Assembly: GCF_002104995.1 (NCBI RefSeq)
Contig: NW_024468256.1
Location: forward strand, 764,001-828,000
Direction: 5' to 3'
From: Linderina pennispora
Taxonomy: Eukaryota; Kickxellomycota; Kickxellomycetes; Kickxellales; Kickxellaceae
Length of the DNA: 64,000 bases
A model generated the notes under the pieces. It searched no databases. It saw only the letters and a list, made by a program, of their open reading frames with translations, and was not told the origin of the DNA. Below, in pieces: positions 39,728 to 51,670 of the stretch. The first letter of the stretch is position 1; each line of letters begins with the position of its first letter. The translations under genes and the position numbers were made by a program.

Positions 39728-42700
39728 CTACGCCTTGCGTGGCCGTGCCATATAGCTGCTGTTTTGCTGCATGTACGATCCCGAGCCCGGGGCGCCGATC
39801 GATCGACGCCGCCACCGCCGGAGCCGCCGGGTGATGCTGGCCATGGTGCCCAGGCTGCCCATACGCGTTGGGCGGCATCATGACGTAGCCCTGAGCCGGA
39901 GCGCCCAGATGCGCGTGCGGCGGGGCAGCAACGCCCATTGGCGGCCGGTGCTGCTGCTGCTGCTGCTGCTGCTGCATCGCCATGTCCGTGATCCATGGGT
40001 GACGCAGCGCCTCGTCGGGCATCATGCGCACCGCCGGGTCCCATGCCAGCGCCCGCATCACAAAATCCACCAGCCGCGGGTCACGCGCACGTGCCAGCAC
40101 CTGGACCAGAGGCCGGGACCCTGGCCGCCGCCGCTTGCCCTTTGAGTTTGTGTATGGCTTGATCGCCATGCCGCCCACCACACATGAGCCGTTGGGAAGC
40201 AGCATCATGTTGCCTGTCGGTGTGGGCGCCATCGGATACCGGACCGGCTCGGCAAAGTCGGAGCACCGCGGCGCCTGCTCGATCATGTAAGCAGGTGGCG
40301 GCCCAAGCACCTCGATGATACATGCCAGCTGCTCGCGCTCGTTCTCGCCAGGAAACAGCGGATACCCAGTCAGCAGCTCGGCGACAATACACCCAAGCGA
40401 CCACATGTCGATGCCTGTGCCATACTGCAGGCCCAGAATGACCTCGGGCGCTCGGTAGAACCGCGACTGGATGTATGTGTACACGCGCTCCATCTCGAAG
40501 CAGCTGGATCCCAGGTCGATGACCTTGATCTTGTAGATTCCGCGCTGCATGTCCACGCTGAGCTGCGGATTCGCCAGCGGATGCGGCGGTGGCGCTGCAG
40601 CCCCGGCAGGTGCTGCCCTGCGCAGGGGCATCGGCGGCGGGTGCGCCAGCAGAATGTTCTCCGGCTTCAGATCCGCGTGGATGATCTTGTGCCGCGCCAG
40701 CAGCTGCAGAGACTGAATCATCTGAATCGACAGGTGCCGGAGCAGCGGCGCCTGGAGTTCCCAGCAAACTGGTGTGCCTTGAGCCACTCGTACAGATTCA
40801 TGCTCAGCGGCTCCATGACAATGCACAGGTGGTTGCGGAAGTTGAAGCTGTCGGTCATCTGCAGAATGTTGTGAGCACCCGTCGGGTCCCACCGCCGCAG
40901 GCACTCGAGCAGCTTGACCTCGACCTGCGCCTGGTGGTGGAACCGCTTGCGGTTGCGAATAATCTTGATTGCGACAATGTCGCCTGTTTTGTGGTCGCGC
41001 GCCCGCTGCACCTGCCCGAACGACCCTTTGCCCAGCACATCCAGCAGCTCGTAGCGGTAAATCAGGTGGTCGTGCGGGATAACTATGTAGTCGCCGCGCT
41101 CGTCGTCGTAGCTAAACGTGCTGCGTCCGTTTCCACGCGGCTTGCCGCTGCCCACATAATACACGTGCGGGAAATCTACAATCTCGGTGCGCTCCTGCAT
41201 GCTGAGCTGCTGCCCGTACCTGGCCAGCGCCTCCTGCGGCGAGATCGCCGGGACACCGCCAGCGCTGCTCGACTTGCCATCCGACGTAGGGCTGGTCAGC
41301 ATGCTTGAGTGAGGACGCGAATGGCCTTGCATTGCTGGTACCGACGGCTGCTGTCCGTGCTCGCCGGCCCGATTAGCCGGGAAGTGGATATGGACCATCT
41401 GCTGCTGCTGTTGCTGCTGCTGCGAGGGCAGTGCTGGGGCAGCCGACACCACAGACGACGGCCCCTTGTTTGCATTAACCGGGAGTCGAGGTGGGTGCGG
41501 ATACCCCTGCGCCTGCTGTGGCCGTGAGCCCTGGCCAGCGAGTGGGTGCGTCTGCATGGGCACTGGAGGTGCTTGTAACATTAATGCCGACGGTGGAACG
41601 CCGCCAACCATACTGGCAGCCGCGCCCGCGCGGTGTGGAGCCGGCCGAGATGCGCTGTAGTTGCTGAGCCCAACGGCACTGGCTGACGACGACAGTCCCT
41701 GCTGGTTACGCGCGCCAGCCAGATTAAGTGGCCGCTGCTGCGTTGGCCGCGCCTTGGGCATAACCGGCCTTTGAGTCGCTGTCATCCTCGGTGCTGCTCT
41801 TATTGCGCGATCCCGACTGCGCACTGGTTTCACGAACTGCAAACCGCGTCACTGGGCCAGCAGAGTTGCGCTGTGCCATGGTTCCGACTATTGATTTGCT
41901 CTCGCTCAGACCGCGTGCTAGACCACCCTGCTGCTGCTGCTGCTGCTGCTGCTGCGATTTCCATGCCTGAGGCTTGGCCCCAGCAGTACCAGCCGCGGCC
42001 CTGCCTCCGGCACCGCGTCCCGACGCTACTGGTATTGTGCGTGTGCGCTGCCGTGTCTCTGCTGTCCCAGCTGGCCGCTCCGAGTCTGACGCCCCAGCAT
42101 TGGCTGACGACGTCTCCAACTTTGCTTGCAGCTGCCTGTGCATACCATAGCCAGCGGGTCCCCCGACTGCTGGAACAGCCTTGCCGCCATTCTGGGTCCG
42201 TGATGAGGCCGCATCCTTGTCGCCGAGTGACTGTCTGGCAGCGATATTGATCCGACGCACAGTCCCAGTGTTGGCCGCATCGCGCTCCGACGAGTCGGTG
42301 TTACGGCCGCTGCTGGCCACCCGCAGATCTGGGTTCGACGGCGTGCGTAGGAAGCGCCGGACCGGATGCCGATGCAGGACACCGACGTTGCGCTTGTGGC
42401 TGCTGTCGCCGATCTGTCGCCATTCGACCGCGATCCGGGCGACTTGAATTGCCCAGAGCTTCCGCTGCCAAGCCCGACTGCTGTGGCCGGCATGCGCCTG
42501 CCGCCGCCATTGCCTCCGCTCGCCTGGGCGCGTGCTGCATCGATGGTCAATTTGGTAGCCTGCTGAGTCATGCGTCTTGGCCTACCCTGCCGCGCCTGCT
42601 GCGGCTGCTGTGGCCGACACGCCATGGCTATTTGCGTCATCGTCTGTGCCGCTTCCAGCAGAGCCGTGCACAGGGCGATTCAGGAACTGCCGGCTCGCCC

Positions 42701-43443
42701 GACAGCGTGGTTTCGCATCGCTCCGAATTTTGGCTTAGTCGCGCTGCTGGGCGGCGGAGGCGCCGCTGATTGTGCTGCACCCCAGAGCCCGGGTTCGCGG
42801 ATGTCGATGCCATGGTTGTGTCGAATGCGCCACTCTTGCTACGCCGCCTGAGGTGCGGGTTAAGAAAGTTGCTGGCGGTTGCCCGCGACATTGTTTTGGC
42901 TTTGGCTGGGAGGGTTGGATGGCTCGCTGCTGGCTGCCGTCTGGCTGTCGCTCGCCTTGCTGTAGCTTCGCGAGTGAGCGATGGCGTGCTGCTCTTGGTA
43001 CCAATGCGCGATACCGCTGGGGATGAGGGCTGTGGTAGTTTTGAGGCCGGTGCCCTAGCGGTGCTGCTCTTAGTAGCAGTGGTGGCAGTGGTGGGTGACG
43101 ATGAGGCGGGAGAAATGTTGGCTGTAGTTGCGCGTCTAGTAACTGTCTTGCGCTGTGTGCCAGGCTGCCGCTGTGTTGCTGCGGCTGCTGTTGTTGCTGC
43201 TGCTGCACTGGCACCGCCTGTTTGAATAGGGAAAATATTGCTTGTGTTGGAGTAGCTGAGACCAAGTGTTCTGGTACCACTACCGCCGACTCCCATGGTC
43301 CTTCGGGACGATCGTATTGGAAGCCGTGTTTTGGCCTGGGTTCCTACGCCTGCGCGGGTCTGCGCCTGGTTGGCCGCCGCGCCGTTAGACTCGAGCAAGT
43401 GATTATGTGGGTCTGCAGGGCGCTGGCTTGTACCGCCACTCAT
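39728..43443 (-). CDS. DYRK-family protein kinase (Pom1/DYRK2-like), frameshifted
   Basis: The kinase core is clear: DYRK-homology box YDDERGDYIVIPHDHLIYRY, GKGSFGQV, VAIKIIRN, FRNHLCIVMEPLSMNLYEWL, HADLKPENILL, a DLGSS motif in place of DFG, and the autophosphorylated YTYIQSRFYRAPE loop. About 40 Pro/Ala-rich residues are inserted between the HxD loop and DLGSS. The long N-terminus is low-complexity, with Ala, Gln and Ser/Thr runs, and stays open beyond 43443 to about 43640. One-base frameshifts occur near 42640, 42320, 41790, 40775 and 39790. The last frame gives ARPRKA then TAG at 39728. Likely a cell-polarity or growth kinase; ortholog identity is uncertain. Confidence 0.78.
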
Positions 43444-44909
43444 AAACTCTGTGAGGCCGGCGTCAAGGTGGGCTGCTGGGTCGTTCGCCGCCTTTCCGGT
43501 GCGCTCAATAGCGATCCTACTGTTGCCGTATTCGATATCGGACCACTGGCCGCAAAGGCTGTCGGTACTGAGACCTGCTGCTGCTGCTGGTGCTGCTGCT
43601 GCTGTTACCTCTCCGTTGTCGTCTTCGCTATCGCCGTTGTAGCTACAAGTATGCCAACAGGGAGGGCAAGCGTGTGTTTAGCTCCATGCAACAATCGAGT
43701 GCTTGCTTTATGCTGCCCAGCCATAAATAAAATAAAAAGCACCCCTCTCCAGCGCGTTCAGTGGCCACGGCAGGGAAACCGCGAAATTAGCAGGCGCCTT
43801 GCCTTGGCTGCTGCGCGCATGCGTACCTAAAGCAATCCGACGACCGGTAACTACGCAAAGGACCAATTGAAGAGTCTATCGAGATTTCAGAGACGTTCGG
43901 GCTTCCTTGAGCGTCCTCTTCTAGTCGGGCTAAATGCGACAAGGGTGGAAAATGGAGGTTAAAAGGTGGATTAGACAGGGAAATAGTCAAAAATAAAAAT
44001 AGTGCAGAACGAGTGGAAATAGGAAGGGCTGGAAATAGAGGATGATTGAAACTTGCACCGAAGCGCGAGGTGGGAAAGCGTGGAAGCAGGCGGTGGGCGG
44101 TTCCAAGTAGGCAAGGGTTTTTTGCGGTCTGTTACTCCACGCACACGCAAAGTCCTCAGACACTGTCTTCTCGCAAGTTAACAAACAAAATAGGGATGCT
44201 CCGGCAGAGTAGAGTAGAGAGCGAGTATCGCAACAATGCCTGGGAGCGGCGAGAGGGGTCAAATAAACACGAACCCTTGCTGAAGGCGAGACGCAGGCAT
44301 GCTGTGCGGATCCCTGGTCCCTTTGCCCTTGTTTTGCTCCTCCCGGGCCAGTACCAGCAACAGACCATCATGAGCAAATAGTGCGCGCGTTTTCTCTCCT
44401 CTTTTCCAGAGCTCGGACGCTGCTGCTCGGCACGCGCAGAAACAAGGGGCTTCTCGGGCGGTTTGCTATGCATGGTCCTACTGTCAGCACCGCCACTCCT
44501 CCTGCCGCTGGCTTCAGTCGTCATGTGGCTCGCTTACCTATCTGTCTGCCTGCGGTTGGAATCGCGACGCTGAGGATGTCGGGCACAATAAACACGTTCT
44601 GGATATATGCTACAGGCGAAAAAGCAGCGGGCTGGCGTTATTTCTGCTGCTGATCCCTCCAACAGGGTTGGTGCTTTTTGCGCGACCAGGAACCTTTGCC
44701 TGTCCACAGGGTTGCACACAGCCAGCTCTTCGCGCTTGAACAAGAAAATGCTCGGCAGCCCAAGCAAGCAGAAAGATAATTCAGATGCCCTCGATGGCTG
44801 AAGAGGGGGTTCCGGTAGGCAAGTGGAAGAGGGAGAGATTCGCTGCCCTGCTAGCGGGATCGATACCGCCATCCATTCATGGAATAGGCTTCTCCACAGC
44901 TGGCGCTTG
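43444..44909. other. Kinase upstream region and gene-poor stretch
   Basis: The kinase frame continues upstream to about 43640 (SYNGDSEDDNGEV, then an Ala run), possibly after an intron acceptor TTGTAG near 43643. Beyond that I see no recognisable gene. Ordinary short ORFs on both strands lack motifs. Confidence 0.4.
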
Positions 44910-45497
44910 TCAAGCAATTCTCATGTCTGGGATGCAGGCAGGAACACTCTTACAGCGTGTCTGCTGCACGCAGTAGCATGCGGGAGCTGGCGGATAACCA
45001 GGCATGCTGCCTGCGACATCGACAATTTCGCGTGTTTCAGATACGCTTTTCCAGGCGGCTGGTACATGGCCCGGCAGCCGTAACCCCCACTCCTCTGCTA
45101 CCATCGGCACGACTGGGCTGCTGCACTGTCTAAGCCCCTTACCTGGATCCATAGCGCTGGTGCCATCCATGCTGCTGTCTGGAGAATTAGACACGCTGGA
45201 CGGTGGCATCTCTGCAATGTAGCTGGTGACCGGATCAACCGTCGTGTGGTGCACATGCAGCGGGATGCTGTGCAGATTAGACTCTTCGGGCACACTGTGG
45301 GATTCCACCGCTGCGCTTTGCGGCTGCTGGCTCTGCGGCTGCACTGGTATCCCCACTCCCCTCTGGTGGTGGTGATGCACGGCTGCTCCAATCTCACCGT
45401 CCATATGACTGCTGCCAGAACTCCACCCCTTCCCCCTCCCAGCGACCGCGACTGCGACTGCAACAGATTCCTCCTGCTTTTTGCTGTTTGTGCTCAT
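44910..45497 (-). CDS. Possible hypothetical protein or first exon, low complexity
   Basis: An open frame from ATG at 45497 (MSTNSKKQEESVAVAVAVAG); the frame also extends upstream to 45674. About 195 residues, rich in His, Gln, Ser and Pro, with a HHHH run, no recognised domain and likely disordered. A consensus GTAAGG follows AMDPG near 45143, so the real coding part may stop there and splice onward. It could be the N-terminus of a regulator or a chance ORF. Confidence 0.25.
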   Translation of the reverse strand: MSTNSKKQEESVAVAVAVAGRGKGWSSGSSHMDGEIGAAVHHHHQRGVGIPVQPQSQQPQSAAVESHSVPEESNLHSIPLHVHHTTVDPVTSYIAEMPPSSVSNSPDSSMDGTSAMDPGKGLRQCSSPVVPMVAEEWGLRLPGHVPAAWKSVSETREIVDVAGSMPGYPPAPACYCVQQTRCKSVPACIPDMRIA

Positions 45498-45924
45498 TAA
45501 AGGACAGTCCGATTCCGCATTCGCTGAGGACTGGGAAATAGAGTTTGCCGTGTCTGCGGGGACTGCTGTCGTACAAGAGAACGCTGAAGGTCGGGCGTAG
45601 AAAGCGCGCAGGGACAGGTTCCAAATTTCGCGATAGAAATAATGAACGGAGAAGGTCCGGAGTTGCCGGCTCATGTGGAGCTGGGCCAGCTACCAAGGAA
45701 CCGCCCAAGAAACGAGAAGACCCTTGATCCTAATTACTGCGTATTTGATTCTCGATGGCGGCTAGTCGCAGCAGCCAGAGCGTCCATCACCGCAAATCGT
45801 CGTGACGTAAAGCGAGAGCAGCATCCGCCTGCCTGATGTTTTTTTTTTTGACTCGGGGGAACCTGTTCTTCTCTGCAGCGTCTCTAAAGAGCAGCCACGC
45901 GTTCTAGGCGCTAGCCTGTCAATG

Positions 45925-45966
45925 CACCAACACCAACACCAACACCAACACCAACACCAACACCAA
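45925..45966 (+). repeat. Hexanucleotide tandem repeat
   Basis: Seven perfect copies of CACCAA. It reads as His-Gln in one frame, but no gene around it is supported. Confidence 0.9.
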
Positions 45967-47197
45967 CCTGCGTGGTGGCCGCTTTGTGAATGCAGCAACG
46001 GCAGCTGCAGCAAAGGGACGCACCATGCCCTTCACCTGCAATGGCGCCCTTGCAAAGCCAGCCTTAATTGTCGGAATATACTCCGCCTTGACTTTACTTT
46101 GAGGACGAACTATGAATCCGTGCGCGCTATTGATTGGAGAGAACGCTTGCATATGGAAAGTTTACCCAGCCAGCAGCTGTCAATGGGGTGGCCAAAAGGA
46201 GAAATGAACACTCATCTTTCTTTGGAGCACATGCACACCCAGAAAGGCGGAGGGGGTACCATCTGGGAGCCCCTTTGGGGTAAGACGAGACAGGATGGCC
46301 ACATATCACGGAAGCACTGGCTCAGCCATCCCCCACATGCGCCTGCCTTTGGCGACTGCAGCGTTCAGACCCTGTGAGGACGCGTGGGGGAGACAGCATG
46401 AGAGCGAGAAAATGCACGCCGCAGACGGTTTTGAGGATATGCACGGCCATCCTGCTTTTCGGGCAGGATGCCTTCTGCTCTGCACGCACGCATATGTTCT
46501 CCTCCTCAGTCTGCTGCACTCGCCGTGGTGGCCCGCATTACCAGTTCTGGGGATTGCCCACATCTCGCCGAGTATCTCATTAACGCATCGCCTGGCCATG
46601 ACACTATTGAGGAAAAATGGTCCTTCAGCAGCTGGAAATCACAAACTCTACCCCCCTCCTTGTTGGTAACACCCCCCTGCCCATTCCTAGAACAGCAGGG
46701 AACAAGGCGATAGAAGTGGGGGCGGGGTGTGTAGCCCTGGAATAGGGAAGAGGAGCACACGGCTCCTGCCTGCCTTTTCCAGCCAAGCACAACTGGCTTA
46801 AATACCCGTCGGCCAGGGGACGAACCCGACCACTCTTTCTCTTCTTTACTTTTGGTTTACCACTTTGGCACAGAAACTTGTCTTTCTTTACACTAGCGCC
46901 AGCAACAGCAGCAGCAGCAGTAGCAGCCGTGTCCAGCCCGCCGTCAAGGCCTATTGTCCTTCCCTCTGTCCCTTCCCGACACACGCACACGCAGATAGCC
47001 GATACCGAGAGCAGCCCCTTGTTCCTTCGCGAAAAAGCCCACACGCTTGGCATTTTAATCGTTCTCGCTCAGACCCCTCCTGGCCGGATTTTCGACCCCC
47101 AGACCCCATCTGGTGCAAGCGCGCAGCAATACATGCTTTTCGAAGGCTGAAATAGAGTGAATCGTCATCACATTTTTACAAGGTTCCCACCATCACG
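45967..47197. other. Gene-poor stretch
   Basis: No recognised gene. A TTAAATAC box near 46798 followed by a pyrimidine-rich leader (46830-46865) looks like a promoter, but the only long downstream frame (46878-47150, ending QYMLFEG) lacks an ATG. Confidence 0.35.
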
Positions 47198-47206
47198 TAT
47201 TTAACG
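47198..47206 (+). promoter_or_regulatory. TATA-like box before a micro-ORF
   Basis: GTATTTAAC about 100 bp upstream of the ATG at 47305, followed by a pyrimidine-rich leader with no earlier ATG. Confidence 0.4.
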
Positions 47207-47304
47207 AACGAGCGTGCGCCCCATCTTTCTCTTCTCTTCCAACCACTTGACCCCTCCCGTACTTTTTTCCTCCACTTTTCCTCCCTGGACAGCAATTCTA
47301 CACG

Positions 47305-47391
47305 ATGAAGCAGTTTGATGGCATAGCCTTTCGCGACTACCCGGCCCTGGACCCATTCGAGCAAACCGGGCAGCCGGTATACCCAGCATGA
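47305..47391 (+). CDS. Putative 28-residue micro-ORF protein
   Basis: ATG to TGA, with peptide parts MKQFDGIAFRDYP and DPFEQTGQPVYPA. The context repeats that of 3640-3729: TATA-like box, pyrimidine-rich leader, first ATG. Both share RDYP. After the stop, another frame stays open with coding-like composition (KRALGSDAGNRAP), so a longer frameshifted gene is an alternative. Family unknown. Confidence 0.3.
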   Translation: MKQFDGIAFRDYPALDPFEQTGQPVYPA

Positions 47392-49878
47392 CCGACCGAC
47401 GGATTCCTTGCCTCCCAACAACAAAAGGGCCCTCGGCAGCGACGCCGGCAATCGAGCTCCCATTGTGCAGCCCCCGTTTTGGGCAAGAGGGACCCGTGCG
47501 AATTCGGCGGGACCCTGGCAATATCCTCCCATCGGGTGAGAATTCAGGAGAGCGCCTTCCCAGGATTGTGCCCATTCGCACGGCCCAACACCTACAAAAG
47601 GACCTGTTATCGATGGGCAGATGCAGGACCCATTCGGAAGTCCCGGCACGCGCTCTGGGCAGATGGAGAGAGGAGCCGCCCCTCTGCCGCAAACAAAAAC
47701 CCACGCTTGCATCATACATCTCACGCCTCTGCCTGTACTTTTTCTCTCTTTCTGCCCACTACCTCCACTGTGGTGAAGGGGTCTACTCTGTTTCTATAAC
47801 TGCGCCGCTACCGGTCGTTTTATAGGCCTGCTGGCGCCTGTACTGTAATATCTTTTATTCCAACACTTATCCTTATCCAAAGACAGCATCCCATGCTATT
47901 GTGGCCCTTTGCCAATGTCTCTCCAATCGCTGTTGCTCTGGGTTGGAATCGGCGCTCGGTGCGCAAGACAGCAGAAACAACGCACAATCGCCTTCTGCAA
48001 CCTCGGATTATGCACGCTCTGCCCGCCCAGGCGCATGCACGCTGGATAAAAGGGGGAGGTTGAGGGAGGGGGCGCACCTGCAGCCTTCTGCTGCTGGCTG
48101 ACTCGTCACATGCGCTTGAGCGAGCTTGTGCGCTTGCATTTTTCTTGCTGTGCCTTGTGCTCCAGAAAAACAAGGGAGACATGCTCTCAGTGTAGGCTGG
48201 TGCATCAGCAGCGAAGACAACCAGCATATATTACTTGCCCAAATAGACCGCAATAAATTGCGGATGGCCCCTGCCAATTTAAGCACCACCATGCTCTCCC
48301 CGCCTTTGTTGTGCGTGCCCCGAGACACACATTCCCCGCCCACCACCCATGACAACTGCCGATGCCGACTCTGGCCCGGCCAGTCGGAGCGCTTACCCAC
48401 GATGTAGTCATTGTGCAAGCTATATTAATTAGCCTTGTCTTTTGCCATCGCTAGCTCCTCTCATCAGCCCCATGTCCAATGTACCTCCTGCCTGCCACTG
48501 CTCTGCCCTCTCCAGGTAACAGCCATGGGCCGACAACTCACATCTCCGGATTCGCATCAGAGTAGGCATACTGCCCGAGGCAGAGGCATGCAGCTTCCGT
48601 CGAGTCCTGGAGCCCCGGTGTGCAGCTGTGACTGGATCCCTTTTGCCCGTGTGGCCAGCCCATGTAGGACTGCCTGCTTGACCGGGTGGAGGATTCGAGA
48701 ACGCCGAAGGAAAATATCCTGCCAGACCCGCCCCACAAACCAACCCTCCCAACCCGCTGCCGCTGCCTAATGCTTGACCCCGAGCCGCAAAAAAACAGCG
48801 GATCAGCAGACCGCTCGAGCTCGCAGGTGGCACCTGAGCAAGCGACTTTCTACGTGTGCATATATGCCTGTTCGTTAATGCATCCTGACCACCCGCTATG
48901 CATCATCGCGCTTGGCCATGCTTCTCCTCCCGCTGACAGTGGGACGCAGGAATCCTGTTTTCGGTCTTTTTTCTTTGATGCCCACTGCGTGCAGCAAACA
49001 CGCTTTTTGCAGCAACCAGTGCAAGCATGCTTGGGCTGACCACGATTGGCATGGTCTTTACCCATCTTACCAATCTGAACCAAGAGCGCATGGAAGAGGA
49101 GGAGGGGAAGGATGCACAGGACAAGGTCGACCAGCATCCCATCGCTCCCGCTGCTTGCTCGATAGGACGCCTTTCAGCCTTTATTGTGCAGTAAGCGATC
49201 GGCATCTCATGCGCGGTTGCTCACTCAGGTCGCATCCGTCCTGGCTCTTGCAAAGGCTTTTCTCTGAGTCTCCTGCCCAACAAAATGCACTAGTGCGCAC
49301 TCTCCTCTGGTACCACTTCTGCTTCACTTCAACCAGAGCGACAGACCCCGGCATCGGCTGGTGATTTTGGTTTATTTTTGGCATTTGCTGCTGAGATGCA
49401 ATGCATATGTGCATCCCAGCTGTCACGCCTTCGAAACCGCTTGCAGCCGCTCCCATCATCCCTTTTTCCACCGCACAGTTGAGGGGACAAAACAGGGAGC
49501 GAATGCCTCCCCGCAAGGTACGTGAAGGACATTGCAATCTATGCGGAGCGATGATCCAAGTCCGGAAAGGGTAGTCACGCTTCCGTGCCCAGATCCGTAG
49601 GAAAACAGGATCCCAGGCTGATCACGCTGGCCACAGCGCTTACAGCAGATGCCCACTATGCTAATCCCCTTGGCAATGCCGATTTCAAGCCTGCCTCCCC
49701 TATCCCTCTCTCCTACATCCAAGCGCGTAGCGGCCGACAATCGCTCCTCTGTTCGGCGTTCCAGACAGCCAGCGCCAGTGCATAGCAGACGAGTAGATGA
49801 ATATAATAATAGCGATAAATATGTTGGTATAAAATGTAACTAGAGGCGGGGGCATGCTGGGGTGTCCTGCGGGCTTGA
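47392..49878. other. Gene-poor stretch
   Basis: About 2.5 kb with only short, motif-free ORFs on both strands. I see nothing supportable. Confidence 0.4.
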
Positions 49879-50229
49879 CTATGCAAATAGCCGTAGAGGC
49901 TTTAGTGTGATGCTGCGACGTGACCACCGGCGGATCTTGTTTGGCGCGTGCTCGCCCGAGGGCGATTCCTCAAGGTAGCTGGCGATCTGCTGGCTGACAT
50001 CCATGGCAGTGCTTTTCCGCGGCTCTGCTTGGCGGCTGCTCATCATGGGCCGTGGCAGAGGCAGCAGCAGTGGTGCTGGCGGTGGTGTGCTGCGGATCGA
50101 CCGCGCACGGAGCTCGACTGTATGGCAAAAGAAGCAATCACAAGATGTGTGGCATGCGCACTGGCACGCGTGCTCCTGGCTCAGGCAGCATTCGCTGTCT
50201 TCCCATCCGCGGCATTTCTGGCAACCCAT
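49879..50229 (-). CDS. Cysteine-rich 116-residue protein
   Basis: Start at ATG 50229 (MGCQKCRGWEDSECC). Ten cysteines fall in the first 35 residues, in the pattern CxxC, CC, CxCxC, CxCxxC; the rest is Pro/Arg-rich with a SSRQAEPRKS segment. A TATATATAAA box lies about 150 bp upstream. The Cys cluster could bind metal, as in metallothioneins, and the MGC start could be lipidated; both are inference. I do not recognise a family. The frame extends upstream of this ATG, but that part covers the TATA box and leader. Confidence 0.5.
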   Translation of the reverse strand: MGCQKCRGWEDSECCLSQEHACQCACHTSCDCFFCHTVELRARSIRSTPPPAPLLLPLPRPMMSSRQAEPRKSTAMDVSQQIASYLEESPSGEHAPNKIRRWSRRSITLKPLRLFA

Positions 50230-50377
50230 GGCGTGTGGTAATAGTAAAGTACAGGTGGGTGATAGCAAGGAAAGATTTGTTTGTTTTGCTTGTGAGGAAT
50301 TGGTGAATGGCCAAAAGAGAATGTACGAAGGCACGCGGGGAGAGCTGAAAGCGTGGAGGGGAGGGGGTGCGCTGCGG

Positions 50378-50387
50378 TTTATATATA
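50378..50387 (-). promoter_or_regulatory. TATA box of the Cys-rich gene
   Basis: TATATATAAA on the minus strand about 150 bp upstream of the ATG at 50229. Confidence 0.5.
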
Positions 50388-51423
50388 TCCTCAAAGGGCC
50401 TGTCAGGTACCCGTATAAGCTGCGCTGGGGCGACCAAACGGCGGTTTGTTGTGATGTTTTCCTTTTTGCATCGAGCACAGCTCTGATTGTGTACCAGAAT
50501 AGCTTTTTGGATGCTGTTTGCTACATACTCGCTCTGGAGATGCGCTCGGGACAAACACAGCAAGGCTTTAGCCTCATTTGGTGAATTGGCTACAATTATC
50601 CTCCCTAGCAGCACCTATTGTTACCCTCACCCACCACCCCCGGCGCGCTGAGAATCCCCTCTATTATTCTATGTTTACCACATCCCTCCTGCTTGTGTCT
50701 TCCTGTAGCCAAGCCTCCCTGGGCCGCCGCTGAAGCATACAGGCGCATGCATCCCATCCCACCCCCACTCCACCCGTGCGCCAGACACATCTGGAGATGG
50801 GCTGGCCGGCTCTGCATTGTATACAGAGGCCGCAACAGCAGGCTTGCTGCGTCTCTATGGCGACAGCTCGTACCACACCCACACCCACACCCACCCCACT
50901 CCACCCATCTATGCGAACCCAGCCCGCTCCGTTGGCGTCGCTCCCAGCCAATGGCTTGCGGAAGCAGGTCGGTGGCTTTTCACTTTTGCCGTCGCCCGCA
51001 GCAATAATCGACAGGAAACGCGACACCCAAACCCACGTTTCTTTCATGTATCTCTGTGGCACATTAGCGACATGGCGCAATGGCAATGCGGTTTGGGATT
51101 TGTTGACAAGCGGTCCACCAGTCTGGCGTTTCCCATTCTTAACTCAATCGGCTGAAGGGGAGAAAGAAAACAGGCGCAGAGCCCGTTTCTGTGAGACCGC
51201 TGTCCACCCGCCGCAATCCCATCGTGTGTGCCTCTCCTGCCCCAAACATGGCTGGGCAGACACTGGCCACCCGTCGCGGATCCATATAGGGAATGCTGTT
51301 TCATTGTACAGACGGGTCACTAGCGAGCGGATAGAGTCTATACAGTTTTATTATTGGCAATGCTGGAAACGGGCTGAGAGTTGTAAATAGTGAGGCGCTG
51401 GATGGGGCGGTTCCGAGAAGGAG
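50388..51423. other. Intergenic stretch without recognised gene
   Basis: Contains a short CCACAC/CCACCC-rich tract near 50873-50900. No coding region is supported. Confidence 0.4.
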
Positions 51424-51516
51424 CTAAAAGTTGTAGATGAGGTTGTCAATCTGCTCCTCGCTTGGGCGCGGGAGGCTGAAGTCGGTCTTGAAGAGCTTGC
51501 GGAGTCCCGAGAACAT
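51424..51516 (-). CDS. Putative 30-residue micro-ORF protein
   Basis: ATG to TAG, peptide parts MFSGLRKLFKTDF and PSEEQIDNLIYNF: an amphipathic basic start and an acidic helical end. A TATTTAAA box lies about 145 bp upstream on the same strand. Family unknown, but the peptide looks less random than neighbouring short ORFs. It could also be a last exon. Confidence 0.35.
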   Translation of the reverse strand: MFSGLRKLFKTDFSLPRPSEEQIDNLIYNF

Positions 51517-51660
51517 GATGGCGATGAGGTGTGTGTGATTTGCTGCGTGCAGTCGTTAGGCGAGCCTGGAGTTCCAAAGTACCAGAGAAGAGTCAGGAGA
51601 GAACGTCGATGTGCGATTGGTATGTAAGCGCTGTGGCGAGTGGAGGCATGACCCCCGGGC

Positions 51661-51670
51661 TTTAAATAAT
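51661..51670 (-). promoter_or_regulatory. TATA-like box of the 30-residue micro-ORF
   Basis: ATTATTTAAA on the minus strand, about 145 bp before the ATG at 51516. Confidence 0.4.

Noticed and set aside
45922-46377. 151-codon ORF beginning with a His-Gln run
   Set aside because: It starts in the (CACCAA)7 repeat and has no other coding signal.
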